A stretch of 64,000 bases of DNA from Chryseobacterium daecheongense (GTDB lineage Bacteria > Bacteroidota > Bacteroidia > Flavobacteriales > Weeksellaceae). The position numbers were made by a program, and so were the translations under genes. A model generated the notes under the pieces. The model was given only the letters and a program-made list of their open reading frames with translations. It was not told where the DNA came from and made no database searches. The stretch spans positions 4,216,001 to 4,280,000 of the forward strand of contig CP115858.1 of NCBI GenBank assembly GCA_027920525.1, written 5' to 3'. Below, in pieces: positions 27,093 through 36,539 of the stretch (positions are counted from its first letter, which is position 1; each line of letters begins with the position of its first letter).

Positions 27093-27378
27093 GATTTGCT
27101 TCGATTGTTGCTTTCAGGTCTGCCCAGCCACCGCCGTTATAACCGTCCTTTAACCCCTGGGAATTTAAATATTCCAACGCTTTTCCGCTTCTGTTTCCAC
27201 TTCTGCAGAAAATTACAACTGGTTTTTCTATCGATAGAATTTCTTCTTTTCTATCTTCAACTTCACCTAATGGAATATTTTGAGCTCCTTCTATATTACC
27301 ATCCATTTCCAGTTCCATTGGTTCGCGAACATCTATTAATTGATAATTTCCGGATTTTAATACATCTGCTAATGACAT
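27079..27378 (-). CDS. single-domain rhodanese-like protein
   Basis: The 99-residue protein is one rhodanese domain: an early LIDVREPMELEMDG and the active-site loop IFCRSGNRS with the catalytic Cys at about 58. It has no signal peptide, so it is cytoplasmic. Single-domain forms carry persulfide sulfur for various acceptors. It is transcribed away from queG and upstream of the HD-domain gene. Confidence 0.9.
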   Translation of the reverse strand: MSLADVLKSGNYQLIDVREPMELEMDGNIEGAQNIPLGEVEDRKEEILSIEKPVVIFCRSGNRSGKALEYLNSQGLKDGYNGGGWADLKATIEANQGTF

Positions 27379-27465
27379 AATTGTAAATATTTAGTGTTAA
27401 AAGTATAAAATGGCTGTCTGAAATATTTCACACACCCAAACTCCAACAAATTTATAAAATAATCT

Positions 27466-27473
27466 TAGTTTTG
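27466..27473 (+). promoter_or_regulatory. -7 element of queG
   Basis: TAGTTTTG followed by C matches TAnnTTTG and ends 12 bp before the ATG at 27486, leaving only a very short leader. Confidence 0.6.
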
Positions 27474-27485
27474 CAATGGGAAATC

Positions 27486-28433
27486 ATGAATTCAACTGCT
27501 GAAAAATATTCTGAACTGATAAAGTCCAAGGCACAACGTTTTGGATTTCAGAATTGTGGTATCTCCAAAGCTGATTTCCTCGAAGAAGATGCCCGTCATC
27601 TGGAGAAATGGTTAAAGAATAACTTCCATGGGGAAATGAAATACATGGAAAACCATTTTGATAAAAGATTAGATCCCCGATTACTGGTAGAAGGCTCGAA
27701 GTCAGTGATTTCATTATCCTATAACTATTTCCCTGAAGAGAAGCTTTCCACGCTGGAAAACTACAAGATCTCAAAGTATGCATACGCCGAAGATTATCAC
27801 GAGGTAATTAAGGAAATTCTTCGTGAAATGGTGACTGAGCTGCAGGAGGAGATCGGGGAATTCGGATTCAGGGTTTTTGTAGATTCTGCTCCCGTACTTG
27901 AAAGAAGCTGGGCTAGGAAATCCGGAATTGGATGGGTAGGGAAAAATGCCAATCTGATCACGAAACAAAACGGCTCCTTTTATTTTTTAGCGGAGATCAT
28001 TTGCGATCTTGAGCTGATTGCCGATCACGAAACCACCAACCATTGCGGTACCTGCAGAAAATGTATCGATGCTTGTCCTACAGATGCTATCATCTCGGAT
28101 AAAATCGTTGATGGAAGCAAATGCATTTCATATGCTACCATTGAACTGAAAAGCGAAATTCCCGATTATTTCAGGGATAAAATGCAAGATTGGATGTTTG
28201 GCTGTGATATCTGTCAGGATGTTTGCCCTTGGAACCGGTTTTCAGCTCCGAACATGCAGAGCAAATTCAAGCCTAACGATAGCCTTAAAAATTTTAAAAA
28301 AGGTGAATGGAAAGAGCTTACGCAGGAATTATTCTCTGAAATCTTCAGGAAATCGCCTGTAAAAAGAACAAAATATGCAGGCCTGAAAAGAAATATTGAG
28401 TTTTTGGAAAACGGTAGTGATCCTGAATCTTAA
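27486..28433 (+). CDS. queG: epoxyqueuosine reductase
   Basis: QueG performs the last step of queuosine synthesis in tRNA, reducing epoxyqueuosine with cobalamin and two [4Fe-4S] clusters. The 315 residues contain the substrate-proximal [13 protein letters not shown] (about 131), the first cluster [12 protein letters not shown] (about 188) and the second [10 protein letters not shown] (about 240). I chose the ATG that follows the promoter; a TTG 15 bases upstream sits inside the -7 element. Because QueG uses a cobamide, this organism needs B12, which fits the cobalamin riboswitch at 42.4 kb. Confidence 0.95.
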   Translation: MNSTAEKYSELIKSKAQRFGFQNCGISKADFLEEDARHLEKWLKNNFHGEMKYMENHFDKRLDPRLLVEGSKSVISLSYNYFPEEKLSTLENYKISKYAYAEDYHEVIKEILREMVTELQEEIGEFGFRVFVDSAPVLERSWARKSGIGWVGKNANLITKQNGSFYFLAEIICDLELIADHETTNHCGTCRKCIDACPTDAIISDKIVDGSKCISYATIELKSEIPDYFRDKMQDWMFGCDICQDVCPWNRFSAPNMQSKFKPNDSLKNFKKGEWKELTQELFSEIFRKSPVKRTKYAGLKRNIEFLENGSDPES

Positions 28434-28437
28434 AAAA

Positions 28438-28461
28438 GAAGCCTACCTTTCGGTAAGCTTC
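28438..28461. terminator. bidirectional terminator
   Basis: GAAGC-TACC and GGTA-GCTTC pair around a TTTC loop with A and T tracts on the two sides, between convergent queG and the efflux operon. Confidence 0.8.
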
Positions 28462-28488
28462 CCTAAGAAAAAATTAAATTGGTATATA

Positions 28489-29958
28489 TTATTTTTTAAT
28501 AATATCGGGGGGGGCAACAGGATTCTGATCCCATCCGCCACCAAGTGCCCTGTAAATGGCAACACTTGCTTTTAACTGATTCATTTTCTTTTCAACAAGT
28601 TCAAACTTGGATTCAAGAGCATCCCGTTGGGTTAGGAGAACTTCCATATAATCTGCACGGGCATATTTAAAAAGATCATTGGAAATATCAATGGACTTTG
28701 TTAAGGCATTTACTTCCTGATTTTTAATATCAAAACTATTTTCCAGATTATGAATCTTTGATAATTGGTTGGCTACCTCAATATAAGCACCCAGTATAGT
28801 TTGCTCATAATGGTAAACAGCCTGCACCTGTTTTGCATTGGCATTATAATAAGCTGCCTTTATTGCATTTCTATTGATCAGTGGGGCAGTAAGCTCTCCT
28901 GCAAGAGAATACAGAAAGGACTGAGGCTTGACAATGTACAGAGGGTTAAAAGCCTGAAATCCTACTCCCGCAGCAATATCAAGAGAAGGATAAAACCTTG
29001 CTTTTGCTGATTTTATATCCAGCTTTGATGCAGCAAGCTCATATTCAGCCTGTTTAATGTCAGGTCTGTTTTCCAGTAGCTCTGAAGGAATCCCCGTATA
29101 TACCGGTTGTGGAACGAGGGTATCAAAAGTATTGCGGGTTCTTTCCACAGGCTGTGGAAATCTTCCGACAAGGTAGTTGATCCTATTCTCTGTTTCCACA
29201 ATTTTCTGCCTGATATCGTACTGCATTCCCTGGGTTTTTAAAACCTGAGCCTGAAAACGTTGTACGGCAAGTTCATTGGAACGGGCAAATTTTTTGAGAT
29301 CTCTTACAACCTCTAAAGCATCATTCTGAATCTTTATATTCTGCTGTAGGATATCCAGTTCATTATCCAGAGCCAGCAGTTCATAGTAAGAATCAGCAAT
29401 TTCAGCAATTAGATTCGTAGTCATAAAATTCTTTCCCTCTACACCGGCAAGGTACCTCTGTACCTGAGCTCTTGTGGCATTGTGCAGTTTACCCCAGATA
29501 TCAGTTTCCCATTTTGCCTGGGCTCCTACGGCAAAATCAAATAAAGGATCCGGCATTTCTCTGCCCGGTTCAATTTCAGTATTTGCTTCCATTGCTCCGA
29601 TATTAGTGTATCTGCTTACTTTATCCATACCGGCTCCGGCTTTCAAACCTACTGACGGCAAATACTCTCCCTTACGGGCCTTGATCTCATTTTTGGAAAT
29701 TTCTATTTCCTGGAGAACAATATTCAGCTCCTGGTTATTCTTAAGAGCTTCATTGATCAGTGCCTGGAGATTTGGATCACTAAAATATTCATTCCATTTG
29801 ATCTTTCCTGTATTGGAAGAACTATTTTCATCAGTCCCGTATTGTTCAGGAACTGTTTTATTTTCGGCACGCTGTTCTATTTCTATAGGTTTGCAGGCAG
29901 CAAGGCTTAATAGGACCAGTGCGATCCCTGCATATTGATATATTTTATTCTTATTCAT
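28489..29958 (-). CDS. RND efflux outer membrane lipoprotein (OprM/NodT family)
   Basis: The 489-residue protein has a lipoprotein signal (lipobox LAAC, about Cys22) and two copies of the outer membrane efflux helical domain. Typical marks are FSDPNLQALINEALKNN (about 60) and ELLENRPDIKQAEYEL (about 295). It forms the trimeric TolC-like outer channel of the tripartite pump encoded here. The start overlaps the RND gene end by 8 bp, consistent with translational coupling. It is the last gene of the operon. Confidence 0.95.
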   Translation of the reverse strand: MNKNKIYQYAGIALVLLSLAACKPIEIEQRAENKTVPEQYGTDENSSSNTGKIKWNEYFSDPNLQALINEALKNNQELNIVLQEIEISKNEIKARKGEYLPSVGLKAGAGMDKVSRYTNIGAMEANTEIEPGREMPDPLFDFAVGAQAKWETDIWGKLHNATRAQVQRYLAGVEGKNFMTTNLIAEIADSYYELLALDNELDILQQNIKIQNDALEVVRDLKKFARSNELAVQRFQAQVLKTQGMQYDIRQKIVETENRINYLVGRFPQPVERTRNTFDTLVPQPVYTGIPSELLENRPDIKQAEYELAASKLDIKSAKARFYPSLDIAAGVGFQAFNPLYIVKPQSFLYSLAGELTAPLINRNAIKAAYYNANAKQVQAVYHYEQTILGAYIEVANQLSKIHNLENSFDIKNQEVNALTKSIDISNDLFKYARADYMEVLLTQRDALESKFELVEKKMNQLKASVAIYRALGGGWDQNPVAPPDIIKK

Positions 29959-32900
29959 AGTGTATCATATCTTCGCTTAGCGGTGATTCATCTTCGTCTT
30001 TGATCATTTTTTTGCCATCAGACCATTTGGCAAAAATGTAATAGAGGCCAGGAATAATGATGACTCCTAAAATAGTTCCCACGAGCATTCCTCCTAATGC
30101 AGAAGCTCCAATGGTGTGGTTTCCGATCGCTCCGGCACCTCCTGCAAAAATTAAAGGAACAAGACCTGCAATAAATGCAAAAGAAGTCATCAAGATCGGA
30201 CGGAACCTGATCCTTGCACCTTCCACGGCTGCTTCAAATATGGAATCCCCTGACTGTCGCCGCTGTACGGCAAACTCAACGATTAATACTGCATTTTTAC
30301 CCAGAAGACCGATTACCATGATCAGTCCTACCTGAGCATAGATGTCATTTTCCAGACCCATTGCCTTAAGGAGAAGGAAAGATCCGAATACCCCCACAGG
30401 AAGCGAAAATAAGACAGCGAATGGAATGACAAAGCTTTCATACTGCGCCGCAAGTACGAGGTATACGAATACAAGAACAACCAGGAATACATAGATGGCT
30501 TCATTTCCGCGTTGTGCTTCATCATAAGACAATCCTTCCCAGGCAACTTTGTATCCGTGAGGTAAAGTTTTAATTGCTGTTTCATTAATCGCATTAATTG
30601 CATCCGCAGTTGTGTACCCGGCAGCCGGTAACCCCCGGATCGCAGCAGAATTATACATGTTGTAGCGGGTAATTTCATTAGGCCCCTGTGTTTTTTTCAG
30701 CGTCATAAATGCTGAATAAGGAACCATTTCATCACGGTCATTCTTTACATAGAGCTTCATGATATCCGAAGGAAGTCTTCTGAATTCAGGAGAAGATTGT
30801 ACATATACTTTAAAGAACTGCCCGAATCTGATAAATCCTTGCTCATAGGTACTTCCGATCAGGATATTCAGGTTGTCCATCGCCTTACCGATAGAAACCC
30901 CTTTCTGCATGGCGGCATTATTATCAAAAACAAGCTCATATTGCGGATAATTGGCTGCAAAAAAGGTGAATACCCCTGTTAATTCCTTGCGCTTTTTAAG
31001 GTTGGCAATAAATTCCTTGTTTACCTTATCGAAATCCTGATAATCTGTTGTTCTGTTCAGATCCAGCAGTCTCATGGAAAATCCTCCTGAAGATCCAAAT
31101 CCGGGAACGGCCGGCGGTTCAAAAAACTCAATGGTTGCTCCGAGATCTTTTGATTTTTCTTCAAGTTCTTTCATGATTTCTTTTACAGAATGGTCACGGG
31201 CACTCCAGGTTTTAAGGTTAATCAGACAAGTTCCGGCATTAGAACCACGCCCTTCCGTCATAATTTCGTAACCCGCCAGTGAGGATACGGATTCTACACC
31301 GTCCACACCCTGACAGATCTTCTGTAATGCTCTGGAAACCTTATTGGTCTGTTCCAATGTAGAACCCGGAGGTGTCTGAATAATGGCATAAATCGTTCCC
31401 TGGTCTTCATTGGGGATGAAGCCTCCCGGAAGTGTTTTGTTGATGATAAAAATTCCGGCTGAAAATAAAATCAGGATTCCCCAGGTTACCACTTTTCTGT
31501 TAACGATTTTTCTCAGAAGCAATGCATACTTACCGGTTACTTTATCAAAACCTTTATTAAATGCATCCAGTGATTTTGTAAAGAGATTGGCTTTTTTAGG
31601 TTTTCCATGATTGTTTTTCAGCAGCATTGCCGCTAAAACAGGCGTTAATGTAAGGGCAACTACAGCAGAAATCACGATGGAACTCGCCATTGTAATTGAA
31701 AACTGACGATAAAAGGTTCCTACCGGCCCTGTCATAAATGAAATAGGGACAAATACTGCCACCATTACAGCAGTAATTGCGATAATAGCGCCTGCAATTT
31801 CAGCCATTACTTCTTTCACAGCTTTATAAGGTGAAATGTTGCTTTCTTCCATCTTGGCGTGTACAGCCTCAATAACCACAATCGCATTATCCACAACGAT
31901 ACCGATAGCTAGAACAAGGGCAAATAAGGTTACCAGATTTATGGATAGGCCAAAAAGCTGAATAACAAAGAACGTTCCTACTAAAGAGACGGGAACGGCA
32001 ATGATTGGGATCAATGTTGACCTCCAGTCTCCAAGGAAGATGAAAACTACAATGGCTACAAGAATAAAGGCATCCCTCAATGTGTGGACCACCTGTTCGA
32101 TGGAAGCATCCAGAAACTGGGATACGTCATAGCTGATCTTGTAATCTACTCCTGGTGGGAAGCTACCTTTCATTTCCTCAAGCTTTGCTTTCACATCTTT
32201 TATTACGTCATTCGCGTTACTTCCATAATTCTGCTTCAGGACTATAGAAGCAGAAGGATGTCCGTCGAGATTGGAATAAATATCAAAGAATTCGCTTCCC
32301 AGTTCTACCTTAGCTACGTCTTTAAGCTTAATATTTTCCCCCTCAGCATTGGAACGGACAATGATGTTCTCATACTCTTCAGGTTTGTTATATTGTCCTT
32401 TATAGGTAAGAACATATTCAAGGGACTGCGCTGCAATTCCTGAGCTCTGACCGATTCTTCCGGGACGCCCGATGATGCTTTGCTCACCAATAGCCTTCAT
32501 TACCTCATCCACAGAAATAGAATAAGCACGCATACGATCGGGATTCAGCCAGATTCGCATTGCATATCTTCGGCTTCCCAGGATCTGGGATTTTGCGATA
32601 CCGTGAATACGGTTGATTTCAGGAATGATGTTTACGGTTGCATAGTTGTAAAGGAATTTTTCGTCCATGCTCTTGTTGGTGCTGTATAAATTGACATACA
32701 TCAACATACTGGGCTGAATGGGATTTACTACAACCCCCTCTTTCTGTACGAGTTCAGGTAAAAGGGGCATCACCTGGTCTACTCTCGTTTTTACAAGAAC
32801 AACGGCAGCATTGGGATCTGTTCCGGGATCAAAAACAACGTTTACCGTAGCTTCTCCGGCACTGGTCGCATCGGTGGTGATGTAACGCATTCCCTGTACT

Positions 32901-33112
32901 CCATTGATGGCATTTTCAATGGTAATCAATGAGGATTTCACCAGTACATCGGCACTCGCACCCGGATAAGCAATGGATACGGCAACCGTAGTAGGTGCGA
33001 TTTTTGGAAATTGTTCGGTAGGAAGCTGTTTAATGGCCAATCCACCGACAAAGAGGATGATGACCGATATTACGATTGCGAATACCGGCCGGTGTATTAC
33101 TTTTTTAAACAT
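29951..33112 (-). CDS. RND multidrug efflux permease (AcrB/HAE1 family)
   Basis: The 1053-residue protein has the length and layout of HAE1 pumps: an N-terminal helix FKKVIHRPVFAIVISV, two large periplasmic loops, and 12 membrane helices. The helix-4 proton-relay segment reads GIVVDNAIVVIE (about 400), keeping the first Asp while the second position is Asn. Helix-10 Lys lies in GLLGKNAVLIVEFA (about 935). HAE1 pumps export hydrophobic drugs, bile salts or detergents by proton exchange. It is 15 bp downstream of the adaptor gene. Confidence 0.96.
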   Translation of the reverse strand: MFKKVIHRPVFAIVISVIILFVGGLAIKQLPTEQFPKIAPTTVAVSIAYPGASADVLVKSSLITIENAINGVQGMRYITTDATSAGEATVNVVFDPGTDPNAAVVLVKTRVDQVMPLLPELVQKEGVVVNPIQPSMLMYVNLYSTNKSMDEKFLYNYATVNIIPEINRIHGIAKSQILGSRRYAMRIWLNPDRMRAYSISVDEVMKAIGEQSIIGRPGRIGQSSGIAAQSLEYVLTYKGQYNKPEEYENIIVRSNAEGENIKLKDVAKVELGSEFFDIYSNLDGHPSASIVLKQNYGSNANDVIKDVKAKLEEMKGSFPPGVDYKISYDVSQFLDASIEQVVHTLRDAFILVAIVVFIFLGDWRSTLIPIIAVPVSLVGTFFVIQLFGLSINLVTLFALVLAIGIVVDNAIVVIEAVHAKMEESNISPYKAVKEVMAEIAGAIIAITAVMVAVFVPISFMTGPVGTFYRQFSITMASSIVISAVVALTLTPVLAAMLLKNNHGKPKKANLFTKSLDAFNKGFDKVTGKYALLLRKIVNRKVVTWGILILFSAGIFIINKTLPGGFIPNEDQGTIYAIIQTPPGSTLEQTNKVSRALQKICQGVDGVESVSSLAGYEIMTEGRGSNAGTCLINLKTWSARDHSVKEIMKELEEKSKDLGATIEFFEPPAVPGFGSSGGFSMRLLDLNRTTDYQDFDKVNKEFIANLKKRKELTGVFTFFAANYPQYELVFDNNAAMQKGVSIGKAMDNLNILIGSTYEQGFIRFGQFFKVYVQSSPEFRRLPSDIMKLYVKNDRDEMVPYSAFMTLKKTQGPNEITRYNMYNSAAIRGLPAAGYTTADAINAINETAIKTLPHGYKVAWEGLSYDEAQRGNEAIYVFLVVLVFVYLVLAAQYESFVIPFAVLFSLPVGVFGSFLLLKAMGLENDIYAQVGLIMVIGLLGKNAVLIVEFAVQRRQSGDSIFEAAVEGARIRFRPILMTSFAFIAGLVPLIFAGGAGAIGNHTIGASALGGMLVGTILGVIIIPGLYYIFAKWSDGKKMIKDEDESPLSEDMIHYE

Positions 33113-33127
33113 AATTCTGCTTTTTAA

Positions 33128-34213
33128 TTACTCAGCATAGAGATCCAGGTTCGACATCACTTTTTCAGGCTTCTGATAGCGGGTGGAAATTTTTTGATTT
33201 TCCTGTACCATTCGAAGCCCGTCCAAAAGAATTCTTTCATCTTTTCCAAGTCCTGACGCCACTACATAAATATGTGGTAATTCAGCAGCAATTTTTATTT
33301 CCCGTGCTTTTACTTTGTTGTCTTTGTTGATTACATATACATATTTCTTTTCCAGCTCTTCAAAAGTTGCTTTCTGAGGAATCAGCATAGCGTTGGCATA
33401 GGGAGCTGTAATCTGTATATTTCCGGTTTCCCCATATCTGAGAAGACCCTTAGGGTTAGAAAAAGTTGCTCTATATGCAATATTTCCTGTTTCATTATCA
33501 AAATCAGACTCGATGGTTTCCACAATACCATCCTGGCTGAATGTTTTTCCATTGGCCATTTTTAAACGGACATGCATAGGATCATTGTCCGTTCTGTCAC
33601 TCATCTGATTCAGATATTCAGCCTCCGGAACATTGAAGTATACCCACATCTTGCTGTTATCCGAAAGTTCTGTGATCAGCTCACCTTCGTCTACCAGACT
33701 TCCTTTCCGAACATGCAGACGGCCTACAATTCCGTTAAAAGGAGCCCTGATCTCGGTAAATTTAAGGTGCGTATTCATTGACGAAAGCTCAGCCTGGGCT
33801 TTTTCATATTTCGCCTTAGCCATTGCCATTTCCTGCGGAGCTACAATATCTTTATCTGAAAGATTTTTAGTGTTCTGGTATTCTATCTGAGCATATTTTG
33901 CTTCTGCCTTTGCCCTGTTAACATCAGATTCATAAAGGTTGGGCATAATTTTAAATAGCAGTTGTCCCTTTTTTACATATTGACCTTCATCTACATATAA
34001 GGTCTGGATATAGCCTTTTTCCTGAGCACGGAGTTCTATATGGTTAATGGATCGGATTTGTGCTACATAATCTTTATCGATTAAAGTATCTTTCACTAGC
34101 GGGCTTGTTACATTGAAAACCGCAGCTTCTGTTTTTTCTTTTTTCTCTGATTGACAGCTTATGCATAGCAAAATAATGCACAGGTTTATATACATGAGAC
34201 TTTTCTTGACCAT
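33128..34213 (-). CDS. RND efflux periplasmic adaptor lipoprotein
   Basis: I start at the ATG that gives MVKKSLMYINL and a lipoprotein signal with lipobox CISC; another ATG three codons earlier works equally. The 361 residues show the adaptor layout: a barrel-sandwich half with AQEKGYIQTLYVDEGQYVKKG-type lipoyl sequence around residue 65, a helical hairpin, the second lipoyl half with FNGIVGRLHVRKGSLV-type sequence, and a beta-barrel domain. It bridges the inner pump and outer channel. It is the first gene of the three-gene pump operon, preceded by a small gene 97 bp upstream. Confidence 0.94.
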   Translation of the reverse strand: MVKKSLMYINLCIILLCISCQSEKKEKTEAAVFNVTSPLVKDTLIDKDYVAQIRSINHIELRAQEKGYIQTLYVDEGQYVKKGQLLFKIMPNLYESDVNRAKAEAKYAQIEYQNTKNLSDKDIVAPQEMAMAKAKYEKAQAELSSMNTHLKFTEIRAPFNGIVGRLHVRKGSLVDEGELITELSDNSKMWVYFNVPEAEYLNQMSDRTDNDPMHVRLKMANGKTFSQDGIVETIESDFDNETGNIAYRATFSNPKGLLRYGETGNIQITAPYANAMLIPQKATFEELEKKYVYVINKDNKVKAREIKIAAELPHIYVVASGLGKDERILLDGLRMVQENQKISTRYQKPEKVMSNLDLYAE

Positions 34214-34309
34214 GATAATCATTTTATAGTAAATTTTTTTAATTGAAAAAATAAGGTTGCAGGCTCTCAGCATGAGAACCTATAAATTTTCCGGAAAAAT
34301 ATACTAAGA

Positions 34310-34762
34310 TCACAGCCGGATGACCCTGTACTGGATGTACAGGTCATCATTGAAATATTTAAGATGTTCTGAATTAGCAAGTGAAACAGCACTCTGTCTG
34401 TTATGGAATATCGTAACGAAATCAGGTTTCAGATGTCCGATGTCAGTCCCTAAACAGATTGGAGGTCCCGTAAAACCGGATGTCTCTACATTATCATCGT
34501 TCTCATTATCGCTTTCGGAAAGGTTTGCTCTAAGCTTATGGTAGGGCAGGTGTGAAACAACATATTGATCATGAAGTTCATGGTCTCTTAGAAAAGCATA
34601 AGAATGTTTTATATTGTTTTCCGAAGAATCATCACTTACGGATTTTGAATTGAAGTTGACATCAAAATCGGGATACTCCGGTATCTGACCAGAGTACAAA
34701 CCTAAAACAGTGAGTAGTGCAAATAAAAAGGTAAACAAATATTGATGAAATCTTCCCCGCAT
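34310..34762 (-). CDS. small hypothetical membrane-anchored or exported protein
   Basis: The 150-residue protein has an N-terminal hydrophobic stretch (about 8-24) that could be a signal peptide or anchor, then an acidic region rich in Ser, Asp and Asn (SESDNENDDNVE). The C-terminal third has no family that I recognise. It is on the same strand as the pump operon, 97 bp upstream of the adaptor, so co-transcription is likely. No helix-turn-helix is visible, so it is probably not the pump regulator. Confidence 0.6.
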   Translation of the reverse strand: MRGRFHQYLFTFLFALLTVLGLYSGQIPEYPDFDVNFNSKSVSDDSSENNIKHSYAFLRDHELHDQYVVSHLPYHKLRANLSESDNENDDNVETSGFTGPPICLGTDIGHLKPDFVTIFHNRQSAVSLANSEHLKYFNDDLYIQYRVIRL

Positions 34763-35334
34763 CCAATGACAAAGGTAACTAAACTTGAAAATTGAAACAA
34801 AACGTGGAGATTAAAAATGTGTTAAAAAAATGATAAAAATGTAAAATATATTTACAATAAATGCTTCATTCCAAGTTCTTGATGAGAATGTATCCAAAAA
34901 AAAGGGGAGATTGAAGGGGATATGGTGGTGAGAAACTGAAAAATTGAGTTTCGTATGAGGAGTTAAGCGTTAAATTTTTGGTGATAAACCCTCGTTTGGA
35001 ATTTCTGCTGTTCCAAATTAAAGAGGGTAGTCGACGATTCCTTAAATTTAGCGGTTTAAGGAGGCAAAGATTTTGTGAATAAAAATTCTCTGAAAAGCCT
35101 TTCCTAAAAAGAAAAATTGACTTTCAAAAAGATAAAATCTTTTAGAAAATCAACGTTTTTTTTGTATTCTTTTCGGAGCTGTTTTTACTCTTATTTTAAA
35201 TCTTTTTTGGGATTTAGTGTTTTTACGCATATTTGTGACTATTTCATACTTAAATGTACTGATTTTTCCGATTAAAACAAATATTTTTGTTATAAATTAA
35301 AAATTAATTTTACGTAACCTTATAAGACATATCT
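34763..35334 (+). other. structured intergenic region, candidate small RNA
   Basis: No open reading frame is convincing in this 570-bp stretch. From 34988 to 35163 the plus strand holds four successive hairpins. The first has ACCCTC (34988-34993) with GAGGGT (35023-35028) enclosing TTTGGAA with TTCCAAA; the second is CCTTAAA (35040) with TTTAAGG (35055); a looser one has AGGC (35062) with GCCT (35097). The last is a 17-bp stem with two mismatches (35117-35153) followed by eight T residues, like an intrinsic terminator. A TAAATTTTTG just upstream (34971-34980) resembles a -7 element. This fits a roughly 180-nt transcript of unknown function. Confidence 0.5.
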
Positions 35335-36012
35335 GTGAAAAAAATACTTATTATCGTTTTAAAAGCTTTAGGAATCATCCTCGGGATCGTTGCTCTTTAT
35401 GTTGTTCTTGCCCTGTTAGTCCCGTTTATCGGGGTTTCAGCGAAGGATGACGGTGAAAAGAAAGAGATTCCAATTTATATTTATACCAATGGAGTACACA
35501 CGGATATTGTAATGCAGGTAAAAAACGATCTGCAGGACTGGAGTACAAAAGTTCCTTTCTCCAATACCACTTCAAAGAGAACTGATTATCAATATATAGG
35601 AATCGGATGGGGAGATAAAGGTTTCTACCTGGACACTCCGACATGGGCTGATTTAAAATTTTCAACAGCTTTCAAAGCTGCTTTCTGGTTAAGTGAATCT
35701 GCAATGCACTGTACTTATTATAGTACGATGAAAGAAGGAGAAGACTGTAAAATGATTATGATCAGCAGGTCCCAGTATAAAAAATTAGTTGAATTCGTAG
35801 AAGCCAAATTCGATAGAGATAAGAATGGTAATTTTATTCTCATCCCGACAAATGCTGTGTATGCTGATAATGATGCCTTTTATGATGCTAAGGGAAGCTA
35901 CAATTTCACGTATACCTGTAACACCTGGACAAATGATGCCCTAAAAGCTGCGGGACAAAAAGCAGCCCTGTGGACGGCTACAGATTTTGGAATATTCAGG
36001 CATTATAAATAA
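35335..36012 (+). CDS. TIGR02117 / DUF2459 family protein
   Basis: A GTG start gives 225 residues. An N-terminal membrane helix (about 4-34) is followed by the DUF2459 signature: YTNGVHTDIVMQV (about 50), IGIGWGDKGFYLDTPTW (about 84) and a late TYTCNTWTNDALKAAG (about 195). The conserved His, Cys and Asn resemble a papain-like NlpC/P60 arrangement, but no activity is established for the family. It is followed by a small unknown gene 33 bp downstream. Confidence 0.85.
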   Translation: MKKILIIVLKALGIILGIVALYVVLALLVPFIGVSAKDDGEKKEIPIYIYTNGVHTDIVMQVKNDLQDWSTKVPFSNTTSKRTDYQYIGIGWGDKGFYLDTPTWADLKFSTAFKAAFWLSESAMHCTYYSTMKEGEDCKMIMISRSQYKKLVEFVEAKFDRDKNGNFILIPTNAVYADNDAFYDAKGSYNFTYTCNTWTNDALKAAGQKAALWTATDFGIFRHYK

Positions 36013-36045
36013 TTTTTAGTCAGAAAAAATATAATCCCTTAACTG

Positions 36046-36504
36046 ATGATAACTGAAATTGAACAACAGACCCTGGACATTGATTGGTTTCTCACGGATG
36101 GCAAATACATTGGATTTATGGCTTCTGCAGGAGGAAAGTTACCTGATTCTGTAGCTAAATCAGCAGAAAATCATAAGAAATTAGTACATTATTTCAGGAA
36201 TTTGCCTGTAGTATCAGATTTTACAATTAATCCCGAATTAAACTCGGTCTTAATTGAAATATATCGTAGTAAAGCAGATGAAAGATATCTTGAAGATTAC
36301 ATTTCAATGGCAAAAAAAGGTTTGTATTCATTTGATAAAAGTAACTTTAATCATTTTCTTGATGGTAACTACCACCTGGTAGCGAGCCCTGTGAATCCTC
36401 TAACATTAGAAGATTTACCTGTGGATATATCGGAGATCCTTATAGAGACCCAATTTCAGGATAAAATAAACCAAATGCTGAAAATGGACATCTCAAGTTT
36501 ATAA
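36046..36504 (+). CDS. conserved-looking hypothetical protein
   Basis: The 152-residue cytoplasmic protein has no signal peptide and no domain that I recognise. It contains FMASAGGKLPDSVAKSAE near 24 and an acidic, hydrophobic C-terminus. Codon use resembles its neighbours, and its 33-bp distance from the DUF2459 gene suggests a shared transcript. I assign no function. Confidence 0.65.
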   Translation: MITEIEQQTLDIDWFLTDGKYIGFMASAGGKLPDSVAKSAENHKKLVHYFRNLPVVSDFTINPELNSVLIEIYRSKADERYLEDYISMAKKGLYSFDKSNFNHFLDGNYHLVASPVNPLTLEDLPVDISEILIETQFQDKINQMLKMDISSL

Positions 36505-36539
36505 AATTGGAATTTTCCAAAATTAACTTTTCAGATGCC

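Noticed and set aside
30057..32689. Several plus-strand frames of 60-120 codons opposite the RND pump
   Set aside because: They are antisense to a strongly conserved pump gene and show no domain of their own.
34310..34762. Small gene upstream of the efflux operon as the pump repressor
   Set aside because: It has an N-terminal hydrophobic segment and an acidic middle, with no helix-turn-helix.
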